DNA of 64,000 nt from Clostridium punense (GTDB taxonomy: Bacteria; Bacillota; Clostridia; Clostridiales; Clostridiaceae). The stretch covers positions 91,592 through 155,591 of the forward strand of contig NZ_JAGGLL010000006.1 in assembly GCF_017874425.1 (NCBI RefSeq), written 5' to 3'. Of the stretch, positions 53,415 to 63,918 are shown one piece after another; the first letter of the stretch is position 1, and each line of letters opens with the position of its first letter. The notes beneath the pieces were generated by a model. That model was not told where the DNA came from. It searched no databases and saw nothing but the letters and a program-made list of their open reading frames with translations. Both the position numbers and the translations under genes were made by a program.

Positions 53415-55916
53415 CTATTCTCCTCTTCCGCAGCAGTTTTTGTATTTGTATCCTGATCCACATGGGCATGGATCATTTCTATTTGGCTTTTCTTTCTTCT
53501 TCACAGGCTCTTTCTTTAAGCTATCATCTTCATTAGTTGAAGTTATTTTAGCAACTCTTTCTCTCTCTGGAGCCTTTTCCATAGAAACATGGAATAGATA
53601 CTTCACAGTTTCTTGTTTAATGTTATAAATCATTTCATTAAACATATCGCTACCTTCCATTTGGTAAGCTTGTGCAGGATCTTGTTGTTTATATGCTCTT
53701 AAACCTATACCTTGTTTTAAATGATCCATATCATCAATATGATCCATCCACTTAGAGTCAACTACTTTTAATAAGATAACTCTCTCAATTTCTCTTATTT
53801 GTTCTTCACCAAAGTCAGCTTCTTTTTCGCTATAAAGCTTCGTTGCAACATTAAGTAAAGCTTCTTTTATTTCATCATCAGATAACTTCTCTAAGCTTTC
53901 CACAGTGAAGGTATCCTTTGGAAGGAATATTTCTTCACAATACTGTATTAATTTATCTAATTCATCTTTAAAGGTGTCTTCTACTCCACTTATATGTGAA
54001 CTTACAGCATCAGATATAACATCCTTTATCATATCTTGTATCTGATCTTTTATATTTGCACCTTGAAGAACTGTTTGTCTTTGCTTGTATATAATTTCTC
54101 TTTGCATGTTCATAACATCGTCATACTTAACTACATTTTTTCTGATGTCAAAGTTATTTCCTTCAACCTTCTTCTGAGCACTTTCAATTGCTCCTGTAAC
54201 CATCTTACTTTCAATGGCATCCTCATCAGTTAATCCAAGTCTATCAACTACACTAGCTAATCTTTCAGAACCGAAAATTCTCATTAAATCATCTTCAAGT
54301 GAAATATAGAATCTAGACATTCCTGGGTCTCCTTGACGACCTGAACGTCCTCTTAACTGGTTATCAATACGTCTTGATTCGTGTCTTTCTGTTCCTATGA
54401 TCTTAAGCCCGCCAAGATCAGTAACTCCTTCTCCAAGCTTAATATCAGTACCTCTACCTGCCATGTTAGTAGCTATAGTTACTGCACCCTTTTGACCAGC
54501 AAGAGAAACAATTTCTGCCTCTTTTTCATGGTACTTAGCATTAAGTACTTGATGTGGAATTCCCTTTTTCTTAAGCATTGCAGATAAGACCTCTGATTTT
54601 TCAATACTTACAGTACCTACTAGAACTGGCTGACCTTTTTTATAAGTTTCAGCGATATCTTCTACTATAGCCTTATATTTTCCAGGTACAGTTTTATAAA
54701 CTAAATCTGCTAAATCTAATCTTACAACAGGTTTATTTGTTGGTATTACAATAACATCTAGTCCATAAATCTCTCTGAATTCACTTTCCTCTGTTAATGC
54801 AGTGCCTGTCATACCTGATAATTTATTGTACATTCTAAAATAGTTTTGGAAGGTAATTGTTGCTAAAGTCTTAGATTCTTTTTCAACCTTAACCCCTTCT
54901 TTAGCCTCTATAGCTTGGTGAAGGCCATCACTATATCTTCTTCCTTCCATAAGTCTTCCTGTGAATTCATCAACAATAATTACTTCGCCCTCTTTAACTA
55001 TATAATCTTTTTCATTCTTCATCATATAGTTAGCTTTAAGACCTTGAACCACGTGGTGTTGTACATCCATATTATCTGGATCTGCATAGTTTTCAAGATG
55101 GAAGTATTTTTCAGCCTTTGCAATACCCTCATCTGTTAAAATTACAGAGTTTGCTTTTTCATCAATAGTGTAGTCCTCTTCTCTTAAAGACTTTACAAAG
55201 TAATCTGCTACTCTATAGAAATCAGTAGATTTTTCTCCTTCTCCAGAAATAATAAGAGGTGTTCTAGCTTCGTCAATAAGGATGGAGTCAACCTCGTCAA
55301 CTATAACATAGTTTAGTTCTCTTTGAACTTTTTCTTCCTTATATATAACCATATTGTCTCTTAAGTAATCAAATCCAAACTCGTTATTTGTTCCATAGGT
55401 AATATCTGAATTATACATTTCTTGCTTCTCTACTTGAGTTTGACCATGAACTATAACACCAACCTTAAGTCCAAGAAACTCATGAACCCTACCCATTTCA
55501 TCTCTATCTCTTTTTGCAAGATAGTCGTTAACAGTAATGATATGAACTCCTTTTCCAGTTAAGGCATTTAAATAGGATGGAAGGGTTGCAACAAGAGTTT
55601 TACCTTCTCCAGTTTTCATTTCTGCAATTCTTCCCTGATGAAGAACTATACCTCCAATTAACTGAACATCATAATGTCTTAAGCCTAATACTCTTTTTGA
55701 AGCTTCTCTTACTACTGCAAAAGCTTCTGGTAAAACATTTTCTAAGGTTTCACCCTTACTTAATCTATCCTTAAACTCTTGAGTTTTATTTCTTAGTTCC
55801 TCGTCTGTTAGTATTTCAATTTCTCCCTCTAAGTTATTAATCTTTTTTACTAAGGGCATTATTCTCTTAATTTCTCTATCACTATAGCTTCCAAATACTT
55901 TGTCAAAAAGTTTCAT
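53415..55916 (-). CDS. secA: Preprotein translocase ATPase SecA
   Basis: 833 residues. DEAD-like motor with Walker [15 protein letters not shown], Walker [17 protein letters not shown], preprotein cross-linking domain and helicase C motifs ([24 protein letters not shown]). The C-terminus has the zinc-binding SEC-C motif [17 protein letters not shown]. It drives export through SecYEG. The start was set at MKLFDKVFG, the usual SecA beginning, after GAGGATG; the frame opens 7 codons further up with an alternative ATG. It precedes prfB by 3 bp, the common secA-prfB order. Confidence 0.97.
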   Translation of the reverse strand: MKLFDKVFGSYSDREIKRIMPLVKKINNLEGEIEILTDEELRNKTQEFKDRLSKGETLENVLPEAFAVVREASKRVLGLRHYDVQLIGGIVLHQGRIAEMKTGEGKTLVATLPSYLNALTGKGVHIITVNDYLAKRDRDEMGRVHEFLGLKVGVIVHGQTQVEKQEMYNSDITYGTNNEFGFDYLRDNMVIYKEEKVQRELNYVIVDEVDSILIDEARTPLIISGEGEKSTDFYRVADYFVKSLREEDYTIDEKANSVILTDEGIAKAEKYFHLENYADPDNMDVQHHVVQGLKANYMMKNEKDYIVKEGEVIIVDEFTGRLMEGRRYSDGLHQAIEAKEGVKVEKESKTLATITFQNYFRMYNKLSGMTGTALTEESEFREIYGLDVIVIPTNKPVVRLDLADLVYKTVPGKYKAIVEDIAETYKKGQPVLVGTVSIEKSEVLSAMLKKKGIPHQVLNAKYHEKEAEIVSLAGQKGAVTIATNMAGRGTDIKLGEGVTDLGGLKIIGTERHESRRIDNQLRGRSGRQGDPGMSRFYISLEDDLMRIFGSERLASVVDRLGLTDEDAIESKMVTGAIESAQKKVEGNNFDIRKNVVKYDDVMNMQREIIYKQRQTVLQGANIKDQIQDMIKDVISDAVSSHISGVEDTFKDELDKLIQYCEEIFLPKDTFTVESLEKLSDDEIKEALLNVATKLYSEKEADFGEEQIREIERVILLKVVDSKWMDHIDDMDHLKQGIGLRAYKQQDPAQAYQMEGSDMFNEMIYNIKQETVKYLFHVSMEKAPERERVAKITSTNEDDSLKKEPVKKKEKPNRNDPCPCGSGYKYKNCCGRGE

Positions 55917-56304
55917 ATTATCATCCTCACTGTTCATCCTTTTTAATAAGATAAATTAGCCTAATATTTATACCATCATTAAATTACACACTTAATCTAA
56001 TAGTTTCCTTTAATTAAGGTGTATCAAACCCACAATATAAAATAAATCACTAGTTTTAAAGTCATATCTAAGATTATAGCACTTATTTAATATTACTTCA
56101 ACTTTGCCTATTATAATATTCTGAAAATAGTTTCTAACAAAATTAGTGAATTTATGAGAAATAAAATTTTCATCTAATCTGTAGCTTCCCTAGTTTGGTT
56201 CACTTGTGATTATTAGAAATTAATCAATAAAAAATTAGTAATAAAGTCTATAGGTAATTATTATAAAACTCCTTAGTTTCTTCTTATTGTATTTCTCTCT
56301 AAAC
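55917..56304. other. Intergenic region upstream of secA
   Basis: About 390 bp of AT-rich sequence with no gene and no recognised RNA element; presumably the secA promoter region. Confidence 0.5.
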
Positions 56305-56345
56305 TTTAAAAGAGATTATGGATTCATCTCCATAATCTCTTATAT
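56305..56345 (-). terminator. hpf terminator
   Basis: 12-bp stem AGAGATTATGGA and complement followed by TTTTAAAG on the minus strand. Confidence 0.8.
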
Positions 56346-56377
56346 TTGTTATTTAAAAGTTTAAATTGCTATGCAAC

Positions 56378-56908
56378 CTAAAATTCCTGTTCAATTAGAC
56401 CATAATTTCCATCATTTCTTTTATATAGAACATTTACCTGATTTGTATTAGAATTTTTGTATACATAAAAGTCATGGCCTAAAAGTTCCATTTGAAGTAC
56501 TGCTTCTTCTTCTGACATTGGCTTCATTGCAAACCTCTTAGTTTTAACAATTGTTGGCTCTTCACCTTTTGAATCATCTTCATATGAGGATATATTTTGG
56601 AATCTTAAGGAATCTTCATAGTTTCTTCTTTGAAGTTTAGTTTTTTGTTTTCTTATTTGACCTTCTAATTTATCTATAACTAAATCAATAGCACTATACA
56701 TGTCACCATTTTTTTCTTCTGCTCTTAGCATTACATTATTGAAAGGAATTAAAACCTCTATTTTTTGTAAGTTTCTTTCTACACTTAGTGTTGCTGTAGC
56801 ACTAATATTTTCACTGAAATACTTTTCTAGCTTAGATATCTTTTTCTCTACTATAGATTTTAGTGCATTTGTTATCTCTATGTTTTTCCCTACTATTCTG
56901 ATTTTCAT
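56378..56908 (-). CDS. hpf: Ribosome hibernation promoting factor, long form
   Basis: 176 residues. The N-terminal RaiA/HPF domain (about 1-100; MKIRIVGKNIEITNALKSIVEKKISKLE pattern) is joined by a charged linker to a C-terminal dimerisation domain (about 118-176; VKTKRFAMKPMSEEEAVLQMELLGHDFYVY pattern). The long form makes 100S ribosome dimers in stationary phase. The start is the ATG 8 nt after AAAGGGG. It lies downstream of a raiA-motif RNA and comFC, an arrangement known from clostridia. Confidence 0.95.
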   Translation of the reverse strand: MKIRIVGKNIEITNALKSIVEKKISKLEKYFSENISATATLSVERNLQKIEVLIPFNNVMLRAEEKNGDMYSAIDLVIDKLEGQIRKQKTKLQRRNYEDSLRFQNISSYEDDSKGEEPTIVKTKRFAMKPMSEEEAVLQMELLGHDFYVYKNSNTNQVNVLYKRNDGNYGLIEQEF

Positions 56909-57381
56909 AATGACAGCCCCTTTCAATATTAACTAGGACTTTTAGTAATCCTTTTGTTAAGTATATGTTTTCTTTAATATTTTATTATTTTTCCTTGAAA
57001 ATTATTTATTTATTTGATGATTATATTTTAGTATTAATTCCATTACTTTTCAAACGATATTTGTCCCAATTTTCTAACAACTATAGTCATTATTCCCTAA
57101 TATCTATTTCTTCCTTCTTTAACATACTTCTTTCTTACCCTTATATAGTATGATTTTTTTTTTAACTTGTGATATAATCTAAATACACGGGCTATTATAG
57201 AAATTTACTATATTTGTAGATTGCTATTTCTCCATAGTCTCTTATATAATTTAAAACTTATATAATGATTATCTTATGAATCTAAACTTTATGAGTGGGT
57301 AAATAATGAACAGTATAGTAATTACTACGAGCTGCTTATTGTGGCTTAATTATATAGTTAAATAGCATATAATATAAAAGC
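56909..57381. other. Region between hpf and the raiA-motif RNA
   Basis: About 470 bp, very AT-rich, no gene seen; presumably the hpf promoter region. Confidence 0.5.
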
Positions 57382-57413
57382 AAAAAACACTTTGATTTCT
57401 CAAAGTGTTTTTT
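57382..57413 (-). terminator. Terminator of the raiA-motif RNA
   Basis: Stem AAAAAACACTTTGA and complement, followed by TTTTTTG on the minus strand. Confidence 0.92.
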
Positions 57414-57617
57414 AAAGTCGGTTGACCTGGTCTTTGACCCCACACTCGCCTGCTGGAGGTTTCGCTACCCAGACTTAACTTCTCACTACTAACCCTCTCG
57501 CTAAAAGCGGCAGGACTTACTTCTAAGCCGCACCATGCTCATTAAAACTTTGTTTAACTTACGTGGATCGTTTCGCCTGCGACTGGCATCGACTTTCAAC
57601 CACAAACCCGACTCACT
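57382..57617 (-). ncRNA. raiA-motif noncoding RNA (candidate)
   Basis: About 235 nt, far more GC-rich than its surroundings. It has its own promoter and a strong terminator. Its 5' GAGTCGGGTT pairs with the 3' AACCGACTT, closing a multi-stem structure. Inner hairpins include GCGGC/GCCGC, CGCTTTTAGCG and GGTCAAAGACC. GCAGGCGA occurs in both halves. It lies between comFC and hpf (raiA), the usual place of the raiA motif, whose disruption in Clostridium acetobutylicum was reported to impair sporulation and aggregation. The call rests on position, size and structure, not on a model search. Confidence 0.72.
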
Positions 57618-57623
57618 TTTTAT

Positions 57624-57651
57624 ATTATACCCTACTTTTTGCAACAGTCAA
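57624..57651 (-). promoter_or_regulatory. Promoter of the raiA-motif RNA inside the comFC 3' end
   Basis: TTGACT (57646-57651), 16 nt, TATAAT (57624-57629) on the minus strand; the expected start is near 57617. The -35 and spacer overlap the last comFC codons. Confidence 0.78.
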
Positions 57652-58305
57652 TATATAAACTTCATTTGCACCAAACTTTTTTAAAGTACTAGCACAATAA
57701 AAGGCTGTAGCACCAGTAGTTACCACATCATCAATAAGTAATATGTTTTTCCCCTTAATGCTTTCAGTATTTATACAAATAAAACTGTCTTTAATATTCT
57801 CCCAACGTTCCTCAGTACTTAACCCTATTTGATCTTTTGTTGTTTTTATTTTTTTTAGTAAACCTTTATATGGTATATCTGCATTGACACTTACAGTTTT
57901 ACAGATAACTTCACATTGATTAAAGCCCCTCTTTTTCATTGCCTCTGAAGAACTTGGAACAAAGGTCATTATATCTATATCTTCCTTTAGATCACTTTTA
58001 ATAAAGTCCACTATATACTCACCAATTACCTTACCAGCATAAAAATTTTTTTCATATTTTAAAGCTAATACTAATTTTTTAATAGAATAGGAATAAAACC
58101 CTAGTGAGTAACATTTAAAGGTTTCTTCTTTATCTTTAAGTGGATACTTTAAATAATTTATTTTTAATTGTTCCTTACATTGCGAACATAACAAGCTGTC
58201 ACCACAGGTAAACCCACATAATATACAGTTCTCCATGCCACAAAACACCATATCAACAATACAGTTCAATACATATTTTACAGATTTAAAAATCCCGCTT
58301 CCCAT
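57625..58305 (-). CDS. comFC: ComF family phosphoribosyltransferase-like protein
   Basis: 226 residues. An N-terminal zinc ribbon (CxxC pairs in CILCGFTC and CSQC, about 29-45) and a C-terminal PRTase-like domain with the PRPP-loop ILLIDDVVTTGATAFY (about 188-203) and the RGFNQCEVICK block. Needed for uptake of transforming DNA in competent bacteria, exact activity unsettled. It overlaps the upstream comFA-like gene by 28 nt. The ATG has no well-spaced ribosome binding site, so it is probably coupled to that gene. The promoter of the next RNA lies in its last codons. Confidence 0.9.
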   Translation of the reverse strand: MGSGIFKSVKYVLNCIVDMVFCGMENCILCGFTCGDSLLCSQCKEQLKINYLKYPLKDKEETFKCYSLGFYSYSIKKLVLALKYEKNFYAGKVIGEYIVDFIKSDLKEDIDIMTFVPSSSEAMKKRGFNQCEVICKTVSVNADIPYKGLLKKIKTTKDQIGLSTEERWENIKDSFICINTESIKGKNILLIDDVVTTGATAFYCASTLKKFGANEVYILTVAKSRV

Positions 58306-59300
58306 GCCCTCTTATTTAACTCCCTTAAAATATCCTTTGCATTATCCATATCTTCACTTAATTCATTAGATAGAAAAATTACTTCCCCTCTTTCTAAGGA
58401 TTTGCTTCTGCTTGCCCTGCTAGATAAATACACTAACTTTTTATAATTAAATATCTCATCTTCAGCAAAAAAAACCATCACATTAATGCCTGTTAAATCC
58501 ACATCACTATTTTCAAAGCAGTTTGTAACCATAATCGCCTTAGCCTTAGCTAAAAATTTTGTTAATGACTCATGCTTTTTGCCACAACTTTTATAACTAA
58601 AGATATTTTTAGTTAGTTCATCCTTAAAATTTATTAGGTAATTGTAGATATTATCCACCTTTTTATCATCAGGCACATAAATTACTACTTTTTTATTTGA
58701 AATTATTGACCACTTTAAATAATCATAAACTACTAAAGGTAAATCTTCATTAACATTTATTCTTGTATTTATAATCCTAGGCTCAATTAATGGCTTTCCA
58801 TTATTGTTAGGGCATTGAAATAAGGTAACTTCACTTGTGAAAACCTGTTCAACCGAGTAAGCAATCATAGTTCCATAATCTGCGCAGCAGCTTTCTAATA
58901 GTTTTTTTATACATTCCTTATTGTAAAGTGGCATAGAGTTAATATCATCATAAATTACTAAATCAAATTTTTCATCTAGGTATAAAGCTCCGTTGTGATT
59001 AACAACATTTAAGCCGCTTTTTAAAGAAGTTGTTAGCTGTGGTCCTAAGTAATTACATATAACCCCTTCTTCTCTTAGTATATTAACTAAAAAAACATCA
59101 TTTACATTTTCATTGGTAATGTACAAAACCGTTTTCTTTTGTGCTAATGCGTAAAGAATAAGCTTTTTGAAAATCCTTGGAGTATTATAAAAAAAAGAAA
59201 TAATATTAATATTGCAGGCTTTTGCTTTAAAATATTTTAATAGCTTTTCTTCTAAGCTTTCCTTAAGAGTAATTCCTTTACTTTCTTTAGCAATGAACAT
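58278..59300 (-). CDS. Degenerate ComFA-like helicase
   Basis: 340 residues. The order and spacing match a ComFA-type superfamily 2 helicase with the catalytic residues worn away. At the Walker A position there is no GxGKT (NIISFFYNTPRIFKKLI). The Walker B position reads FDLVIYDDINS. The C-terminal half (AKAIMVTNCFENSDVDLTGINVMV, then LSSRASRSKSLERGEVIFLS) follows ComFA, but GRxGR has become SRASR. The zinc-binding N-terminus of ComFA is missing. It overlaps comFC, as comFA does. It is an intact reading frame with a good AAGGAGAG site, so it is kept, but probably not as an ATPase. Confidence 0.75.
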   Translation of the reverse strand: MFIAKESKGITLKESLEEKLLKYFKAKACNINIISFFYNTPRIFKKLILYALAQKKTVLYITNENVNDVFLVNILREEGVICNYLGPQLTTSLKSGLNVVNHNGALYLDEKFDLVIYDDINSMPLYNKECIKKLLESCCADYGTMIAYSVEQVFTSEVTLFQCPNNNGKPLIEPRIINTRINVNEDLPLVVYDYLKWSIISNKKVVIYVPDDKKVDNIYNYLINFKDELTKNIFSYKSCGKKHESLTKFLAKAKAIMVTNCFENSDVDLTGINVMVFFAEDEIFNYKKLVYLSSRASRSKSLERGEVIFLSNELSEDMDNAKDILRELNKRAWEAGFLNL

Positions 59301-59398
59301 AAAATCTCTCCTTGACTAAATAATAAATAAACTTATTTTGTACACAAACTTTAGATATGCTTTTCTTTCCACCTAAAGAAAGTGAGTACTTTTTTAAA

Positions 59399-61606
59399 TT
59401 AGGCCTCAAATATTTGCTTTATTCTCCACTTAAGCCCAGAAAATCTTTCAAAACTCCTATCATTATCCTTCATAAATTGGATAGCTTTAGGGCTTCCTAC
59501 AAGAACTACTAACTGCTTAGCTCTTGTAATACCAGTATAAAGCAAATTTCTGTTCATTAGTAAAGGCGGTCCCATAAACATGGGCATAATAATCACCGGA
59601 AACTCGCTGCCTTGACTTTTATGTATTGTTATTGCATAGGACAAAGTTAGTTCTTCTAAATACATATCTTCATATTCTACGGTTTTATCGTCCTCAAAGT
59701 TCACTACAACTTTATCCTCTTCTTCATTTATATCAATAATATATCCTATATCTCCATTAAAGATTCCAATGCCTTCTTCCTTACCATGTGAGTATCTAGT
59801 CCATTTCATGTTATAATTATTCTTCGTTTGCATAACCTTATCTCCAACCCTAAAAATAGTATCTTTAAACAGCTTTTCAGCCTTACCTTTTATCTTTGGA
59901 TTTAAGATATCTTGTAATTCTTTGTTTAAGTTATCTACACCTACTATGCCTTTTTTCATTGGAGATAAAATTTGAATATGCTCCATCTTATTCCACTTTT
60001 TATTGAACTTAGGAAGCCTTTTATTTATTAAAGAAACAATTTCTTCTAAAATAACTTCCCCTTCACCTGACTCTATAAAATAAAAATCCCCATTCTTTTT
60101 ATTTAACATAGGCATTTTTCCTTCATTTATGAGATGGGCGTTAACTACAATCATACTCTCTCTACCCTGTCTAAATATCTCATTTAACCTTACAACTTTT
60201 ACTGCCTGGCTTTCTATTATATCTCTTAGTACATTTCCCGGCCCTACAGAAGGTAACTGATCCACGTCTCCTACTATTATTAATCTAGTTCCCACGGCTA
60301 TAGCATTCAACAGATTATTCATAAGATTTATATCAATCATAGAAGCTTCATCTAAAATAAGAACATCACACTCAAGGGGTGCTTCCTCACTTCTATATAA
60401 CTCAACATCTTCCTCGCCTGCTCCAAGCTCTAGCATCCTATGAATTGTTTTAGCTTCTCTTCCTGTAGCTTCACTCATCCTTTTTGCCGCTCTCCCAGTA
60501 GGTGCCGCCATAAAAACTCGCTTTCCTGCTCCCTCAAATATATCTACGATACAGTTTATAATAGTAGTCTTCCCAGTACCTGGCCCCCCAGTTATAACTT
60601 CAATTCCATTATTTACAGCACCCTTCACAGCTTCCTTTTGGGATATTGCTAAGGTTATATTATTTTTCACCTCAAAGTCTCTAATTTCTTCTTCTGCATT
60701 AATATCCATTTCATCATAATGAGCCGCTGCTAGAGTAACTATTTGCTTTGTAACCCCTAGTTCCGCATATAAAAAAGGAATTGTAAAAACACCTTTTGAC
60801 CCTTCTATATCTTCAACTTTAAGCTTTCCTTCTATAACTGCTTCATATATACTGCTATTTAAGGCTTCTTCCTCTACTTCTAAAATTTCTTTTCCTTTTG
60901 CAATTAACTTATCCATAGGCATATATGTATTTCCTATAGCGCAAAACTCATTAATAATATACTTTATGCCACTTTTTATTCTAAAGGTAGAATTTTTATC
61001 TATCCCTAAATGCCTAGCAATATTATCCGCCGCTTTAAATCCTATACCTGTAATTGTCTCTGTTAATATATAGGGATTATCCTTAACTACATTTATAGAG
61101 TTTCCACCAAATCTTTTATAGATTTTCATGGCTCCATTAGGAGTTATCCCAAAACCTTGAAAAAACATTATAATGCCTCTAACCTCTCTTTGACTAGAAT
61201 AGGACCTCATAATGAGTTCAATTTTTTTACTCCCAATTCCTTTAATCTCATTTAGTCTCTCTATATTATTATCCAAAACCTCTAAACTACGTTCTCCAAA
61301 AAAATCTACAATTTTTTTAGCTGTAATAGGTCCAATCCCCGAAATTACACCACTTGCTAAGTATTTTTCAATTCCTGCTTTAGAAGTTGGAACAATCTCC
61401 TCAATAACAGTTACTTTTAACTGTTCGCCAAACTTTGCATGATTAACCCATTCACCTGTAATATTATATTCTTGACCTTCCACTATATAAGGAAGTGTTC
61501 CTACTATAGTAATGGCATTATTTCCGCTGTTTACTTTGGCTATGGTATATCCATTTTCATCATTTTTAAAAATTATACTGTTGATTACACCTTGAACTGT
61601 TGGCAT
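59399..61606 (-). CDS. recD2: RecD-like ATP-dependent DNA helicase RecD2
   Basis: 735 residues. N-terminal OB-like and helix-hairpin-helix region (ASGVISGIGPITAKKIVDFFG, LNEIKGIGSKKIELI) followed by a superfamily 1B helicase core: Walker A GGPGTGKTTIINCI (about 344), DEAD-box equivalent LDEASMIDI, GDVDQLPSVGPGNVL and the late HKSQGSEFPVIIMP and YTGITRAK motifs. RecD2 works outside RecBCD in replication and mismatch-related processes in Firmicutes. The start is the ATG 7 nt after AGGAGAG; the frame opens 11 codons earlier. It sits upstream of the comFA-like gene on the same strand. Confidence 0.96.
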   Translation of the reverse strand: MPTVQGVINSIIFKNDENGYTIAKVNSGNNAITIVGTLPYIVEGQEYNITGEWVNHAKFGEQLKVTVIEEIVPTSKAGIEKYLASGVISGIGPITAKKIVDFFGERSLEVLDNNIERLNEIKGIGSKKIELIMRSYSSQREVRGIIMFFQGFGITPNGAMKIYKRFGGNSINVVKDNPYILTETITGIGFKAADNIARHLGIDKNSTFRIKSGIKYIINEFCAIGNTYMPMDKLIAKGKEILEVEEEALNSSIYEAVIEGKLKVEDIEGSKGVFTIPFLYAELGVTKQIVTLAAAHYDEMDINAEEEIRDFEVKNNITLAISQKEAVKGAVNNGIEVITGGPGTGKTTIINCIVDIFEGAGKRVFMAAPTGRAAKRMSEATGREAKTIHRMLELGAGEEDVELYRSEEAPLECDVLILDEASMIDINLMNNLLNAIAVGTRLIIVGDVDQLPSVGPGNVLRDIIESQAVKVVRLNEIFRQGRESMIVVNAHLINEGKMPMLNKKNGDFYFIESGEGEVILEEIVSLINKRLPKFNKKWNKMEHIQILSPMKKGIVGVDNLNKELQDILNPKIKGKAEKLFKDTIFRVGDKVMQTKNNYNMKWTRYSHGKEEGIGIFNGDIGYIIDINEEEDKVVVNFEDDKTVEYEDMYLEELTLSYAITIHKSQGSEFPVIIMPMFMGPPLLMNRNLLYTGITRAKQLVVLVGSPKAIQFMKDNDRSFERFSGLKWRIKQIFEA

Positions 61607-61949
61607 AATATCTCTCCTAAAAATTTTATATCTCTTCAATTATAGCATAAGGATTTTAATAGGGCATTATATACCTGCTCTTCAAACCTTATTTCTCTAT
61701 TTATATAGAATGAAATAAAGATACTCCATAAATATATAAGTCTATTTTGCATTCTCTTAAATATAAGTTGTTTAAAATTATCTTATAATATAAAAGTACT
61801 ATTGCAACTTATATATTATATTTTAAACAATAATGCTAGCATAAACACACTAAATGTCCTTCTAAGTACAATTTTTTTCTCCCAATTAACACCGTTACAA
61901 AATAGACCACAAAACCCAACCTTCTATATACTTTAAACATAAAATATAT
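61607..61949. other. Intergenic region metK / recD2
   Basis: About 340 bp of AT-rich sequence without a gene; presumably the recD2 promoter region. Confidence 0.5.
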
Positions 61950-62012
61950 AAAAAAGACCTAAGACTTATACTATACAAAACAATAAAGTATAGTAAGTCA
62001 TAGGTCTTTTAC
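61950..62012 (-). terminator. metK terminator
   Basis: Long stem AAAGACCTAAGACTTATACTATA with TATAGTAAGTCATAGGTCTTT (few mismatches), then TTTTTTATA on the minus strand. Confidence 0.85.
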
Positions 62013-62018
62013 TTTAAA

Positions 62019-63194
62019 TTATAAACACTTTTTTATTTCTTCAACTTTGTCTAGCTTTTCCCATGGTAAGTCAAGATCAAGTCTTCCAAAATGTCCATAA
62101 GCAGCAGTTTGCTTATAAATAGGTCTTCTTAAATCTAAGTTTCTTATTATAGCAGCTGGTCTTAAGTCGAATACTTTTTCAATTAATTCAACAATCTTGT
62201 CATCTGCTATTTTACCAGTTCCAAAAGTTTCAACTTCAATTGATACTGGTCTAGCAACTCCTATAGCATAAGCAAGTTCAATTTCTAACTTATCCGCAAC
62301 GCCAGCAGCAACTAAGTTCTTAGCAACCCATCTTGCAGCATAAGCAGCAGATCTGTCAACTTTAGTTGGATCTTTTCCTGAGAATGCTCCACCACCGTGT
62401 CTTCCATATCCACCATAAGTATCAACGATAATTTTTCTTCCTGTTAATCCAGAGTCCCCTTGAGGTCCACCAATAACAAATCTTCCAGTTGGATTTATGT
62501 AGTACTTAGTATTATCATCTAATAATTCAGCTGGAACTATTGCTTTTACTACATGTTCCATTAAATCTTTTTCTATTTGATCATGCTCAACCTCTGGTCC
62601 ATGTTGAGTTGAAATAACTATTGTGTCAATTCTTACTGGTTTATTATCTTCATACTCTACTGTAACTTGAGTTTTTCCGTCTGGTCTTAAGTAGCCTAAA
62701 GTACCATTTTTTCTTACTTCAGTAAGTCTTCTAGATAATTTATGAGCCATAGCTATTGGTAGTGGCATATACTCTTCAGTTTCATTAGTAGCGAAACCAA
62801 ACATCATACCTTGGTCTCCAGCTCCTATAGCTTCAACTTTATCTATCTCACCTTTTTTTGATTCTAAAGCCTCATTAACTCCCATAGCGATATCGCCTGA
62901 TTGCTCATCTATAGATGTTAACACTGCACAAGTGTCCGCATCAAAACCATATTTAGCTCTTGTGTATCCGATTCCCTCTATTGTTTGTCTAACAATTTTA
63001 GGAACATCAACATAACAGTTTGTTGTGATTTCCCCCATTACTAAAACCATTCCTGTTGTTACAGCAGTTTCACAAGCAACTCTTGCTGTAGGGTCTTGTT
63101 CTAATATAGCATCTAATACTCCGTCTGAAATTTGGTCGCAGATCTTATCTGGATGTCCTTCTGTAACTGACTCTGACGTAAATAATCTTCTCAT
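62019..63194 (-). CDS. metK: S-adenosylmethionine synthetase
   Basis: 391 residues. It makes SAM from methionine and ATP. Typical motifs: [20 protein letters not shown] (ATP/His), [10 protein letters not shown] (hexapeptide), [19 protein letters not shown] (P-loop-like) and the C-terminal [14 protein letters not shown]. The start is the ATG after GAGAGGAGATATAAA; 20 further codons upstream are open but unlikely. Monocistronic behind a SAM-I riboswitch, so it is repressed by its product. Confidence 0.98.
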   Translation of the reverse strand: MRRLFTSESVTEGHPDKICDQISDGVLDAILEQDPTARVACETAVTTGMVLVMGEITTNCYVDVPKIVRQTIEGIGYTRAKYGFDADTCAVLTSIDEQSGDIAMGVNEALESKKGEIDKVEAIGAGDQGMMFGFATNETEEYMPLPIAMAHKLSRRLTEVRKNGTLGYLRPDGKTQVTVEYEDNKPVRIDTIVISTQHGPEVEHDQIEKDLMEHVVKAIVPAELLDDNTKYYINPTGRFVIGGPQGDSGLTGRKIIVDTYGGYGRHGGGAFSGKDPTKVDRSAAYAARWVAKNLVAAGVADKLEIELAYAIGVARPVSIEVETFGTGKIADDKIVELIEKVFDLRPAAIIRNLDLRRPIYKQTAAYGHFGRLDLDLPWEKLDKVEEIKKCL

Positions 63195-63306
63195 TTTATA
63201 TCTCCTCTCTCTTTCGCTATTAAAATTAATATAATAAGAAATTTTCTTAAACACTGGGAGTTATTCCTCTTAATTGCCAAGAGTTATTCTTAGTTATATT
63301 CTTAGC

Positions 63307-63340
63307 AAAAAATAAAAACTCTTCCTTGATAAGAAGAGTA
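63307..63340 (-). terminator. Riboswitch-controlled terminator of metK
   Basis: Stem ACTCTTC/GAAGAGT extended by TT/AA pairs, followed by TTTTTATTTTTT on the minus strand. The ACTCTT arm can alternatively pair with the riboswitch 3' arm. Confidence 0.85.
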
Positions 63341-63352
63341 AATTTTTATACA

Positions 63353-63456
63353 CTCTCTTATCTTGCAGACTTTACTGCAGGAATTGGCACCATTGTTAAA
63401 AAACTGGTTGCCGGGTTTCATAGGGCCCTGTCCCTCCACCTCTCTGGATAAGAGTT
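63353..63456 (-). ncRNA. SAM-I riboswitch (S box)
   Basis: On the minus strand: P1 arm ACTCTTATC, then CAGAGAGGTGGAGGGAC, GGCCCTATGAAACCCGGCAACC, a variable P3, GGTGCCAATTCC, TGCAG..CTGCA and the closing GATAAGAGAGT. All S-box core blocks are present. Confidence 0.97.
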
Positions 63457-63723
63457 ATTATTTAATTTTCTAAGCTATATTAACATAATAAATATTTTGT
63501 GTCAATAGATTATTATTTCTAATAGAATATTATTTTATTCTACACTACTAAATAACATTAATCATTATTAGAATTAAACAAGATTTATTTTGGACTTAAG
63601 TGCATAGTCATAAAAACACCATTTCACTTATGATAAATTTAAATCGTTTCCTCTATAACTTCTTTATATTGACAATCTAACTTTAATCTTATACAAAGTA
63701 AAAAACACCTATATTAGGTGTTT

Positions 63724-63808
63724 TGGTGGAGGAGGACGGATTCGAACCATCGAAACGAAACGTAACAGATTTACAGTCTGCCCCCTTTGGCCACTCGGGA
63801 ACTCCTCC
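63724..63808 (-). tRNA. tRNA-Tyr (GTA anticodon)
   Basis: 85 nt class II tRNA: acceptor GGAGGAG/CTCCTCC, anticodon arm CAGACTGTAAATCTG with anticodon GTA, a long variable arm, T loop GGTTCGAATCC and encoded CCA. First of three clustered tRNAs at the window end. Confidence 0.97.
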
Positions 63809-63813
63809 ATATT

Positions 63814-63888
63814 TGGAGCTGGCAATAGGAATCGAACCTACAACCTGCTGATTACAAGTCAGCTGCTCTACCGTTGAGCCATGCCAGC
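63814..63888 (-). tRNA. tRNA-Thr (TGT anticodon)
   Basis: 75 nt: acceptor GCTGGCA/TGCCAGC, anticodon arm GCTGACTTGTAATCAGC with anticodon TGT, T loop GGTTCGATTCC, encoded CCA. Confidence 0.97.
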
Positions 63889-63918
63889 ATATATTTAGTT
63901 TTATATTTTTAGGTTTAA

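Noticed and set aside
57382..57617. SRP RNA, RNase P RNA, tmRNA or 6S RNA at this site
   Set aside because: The SRP GGAA-loop sequence, the RNase P conserved blocks and a tmRNA tag frame with CCA end are not seen; position next to hpf favours the raiA motif. 6S RNA is not fully excluded without a model search.
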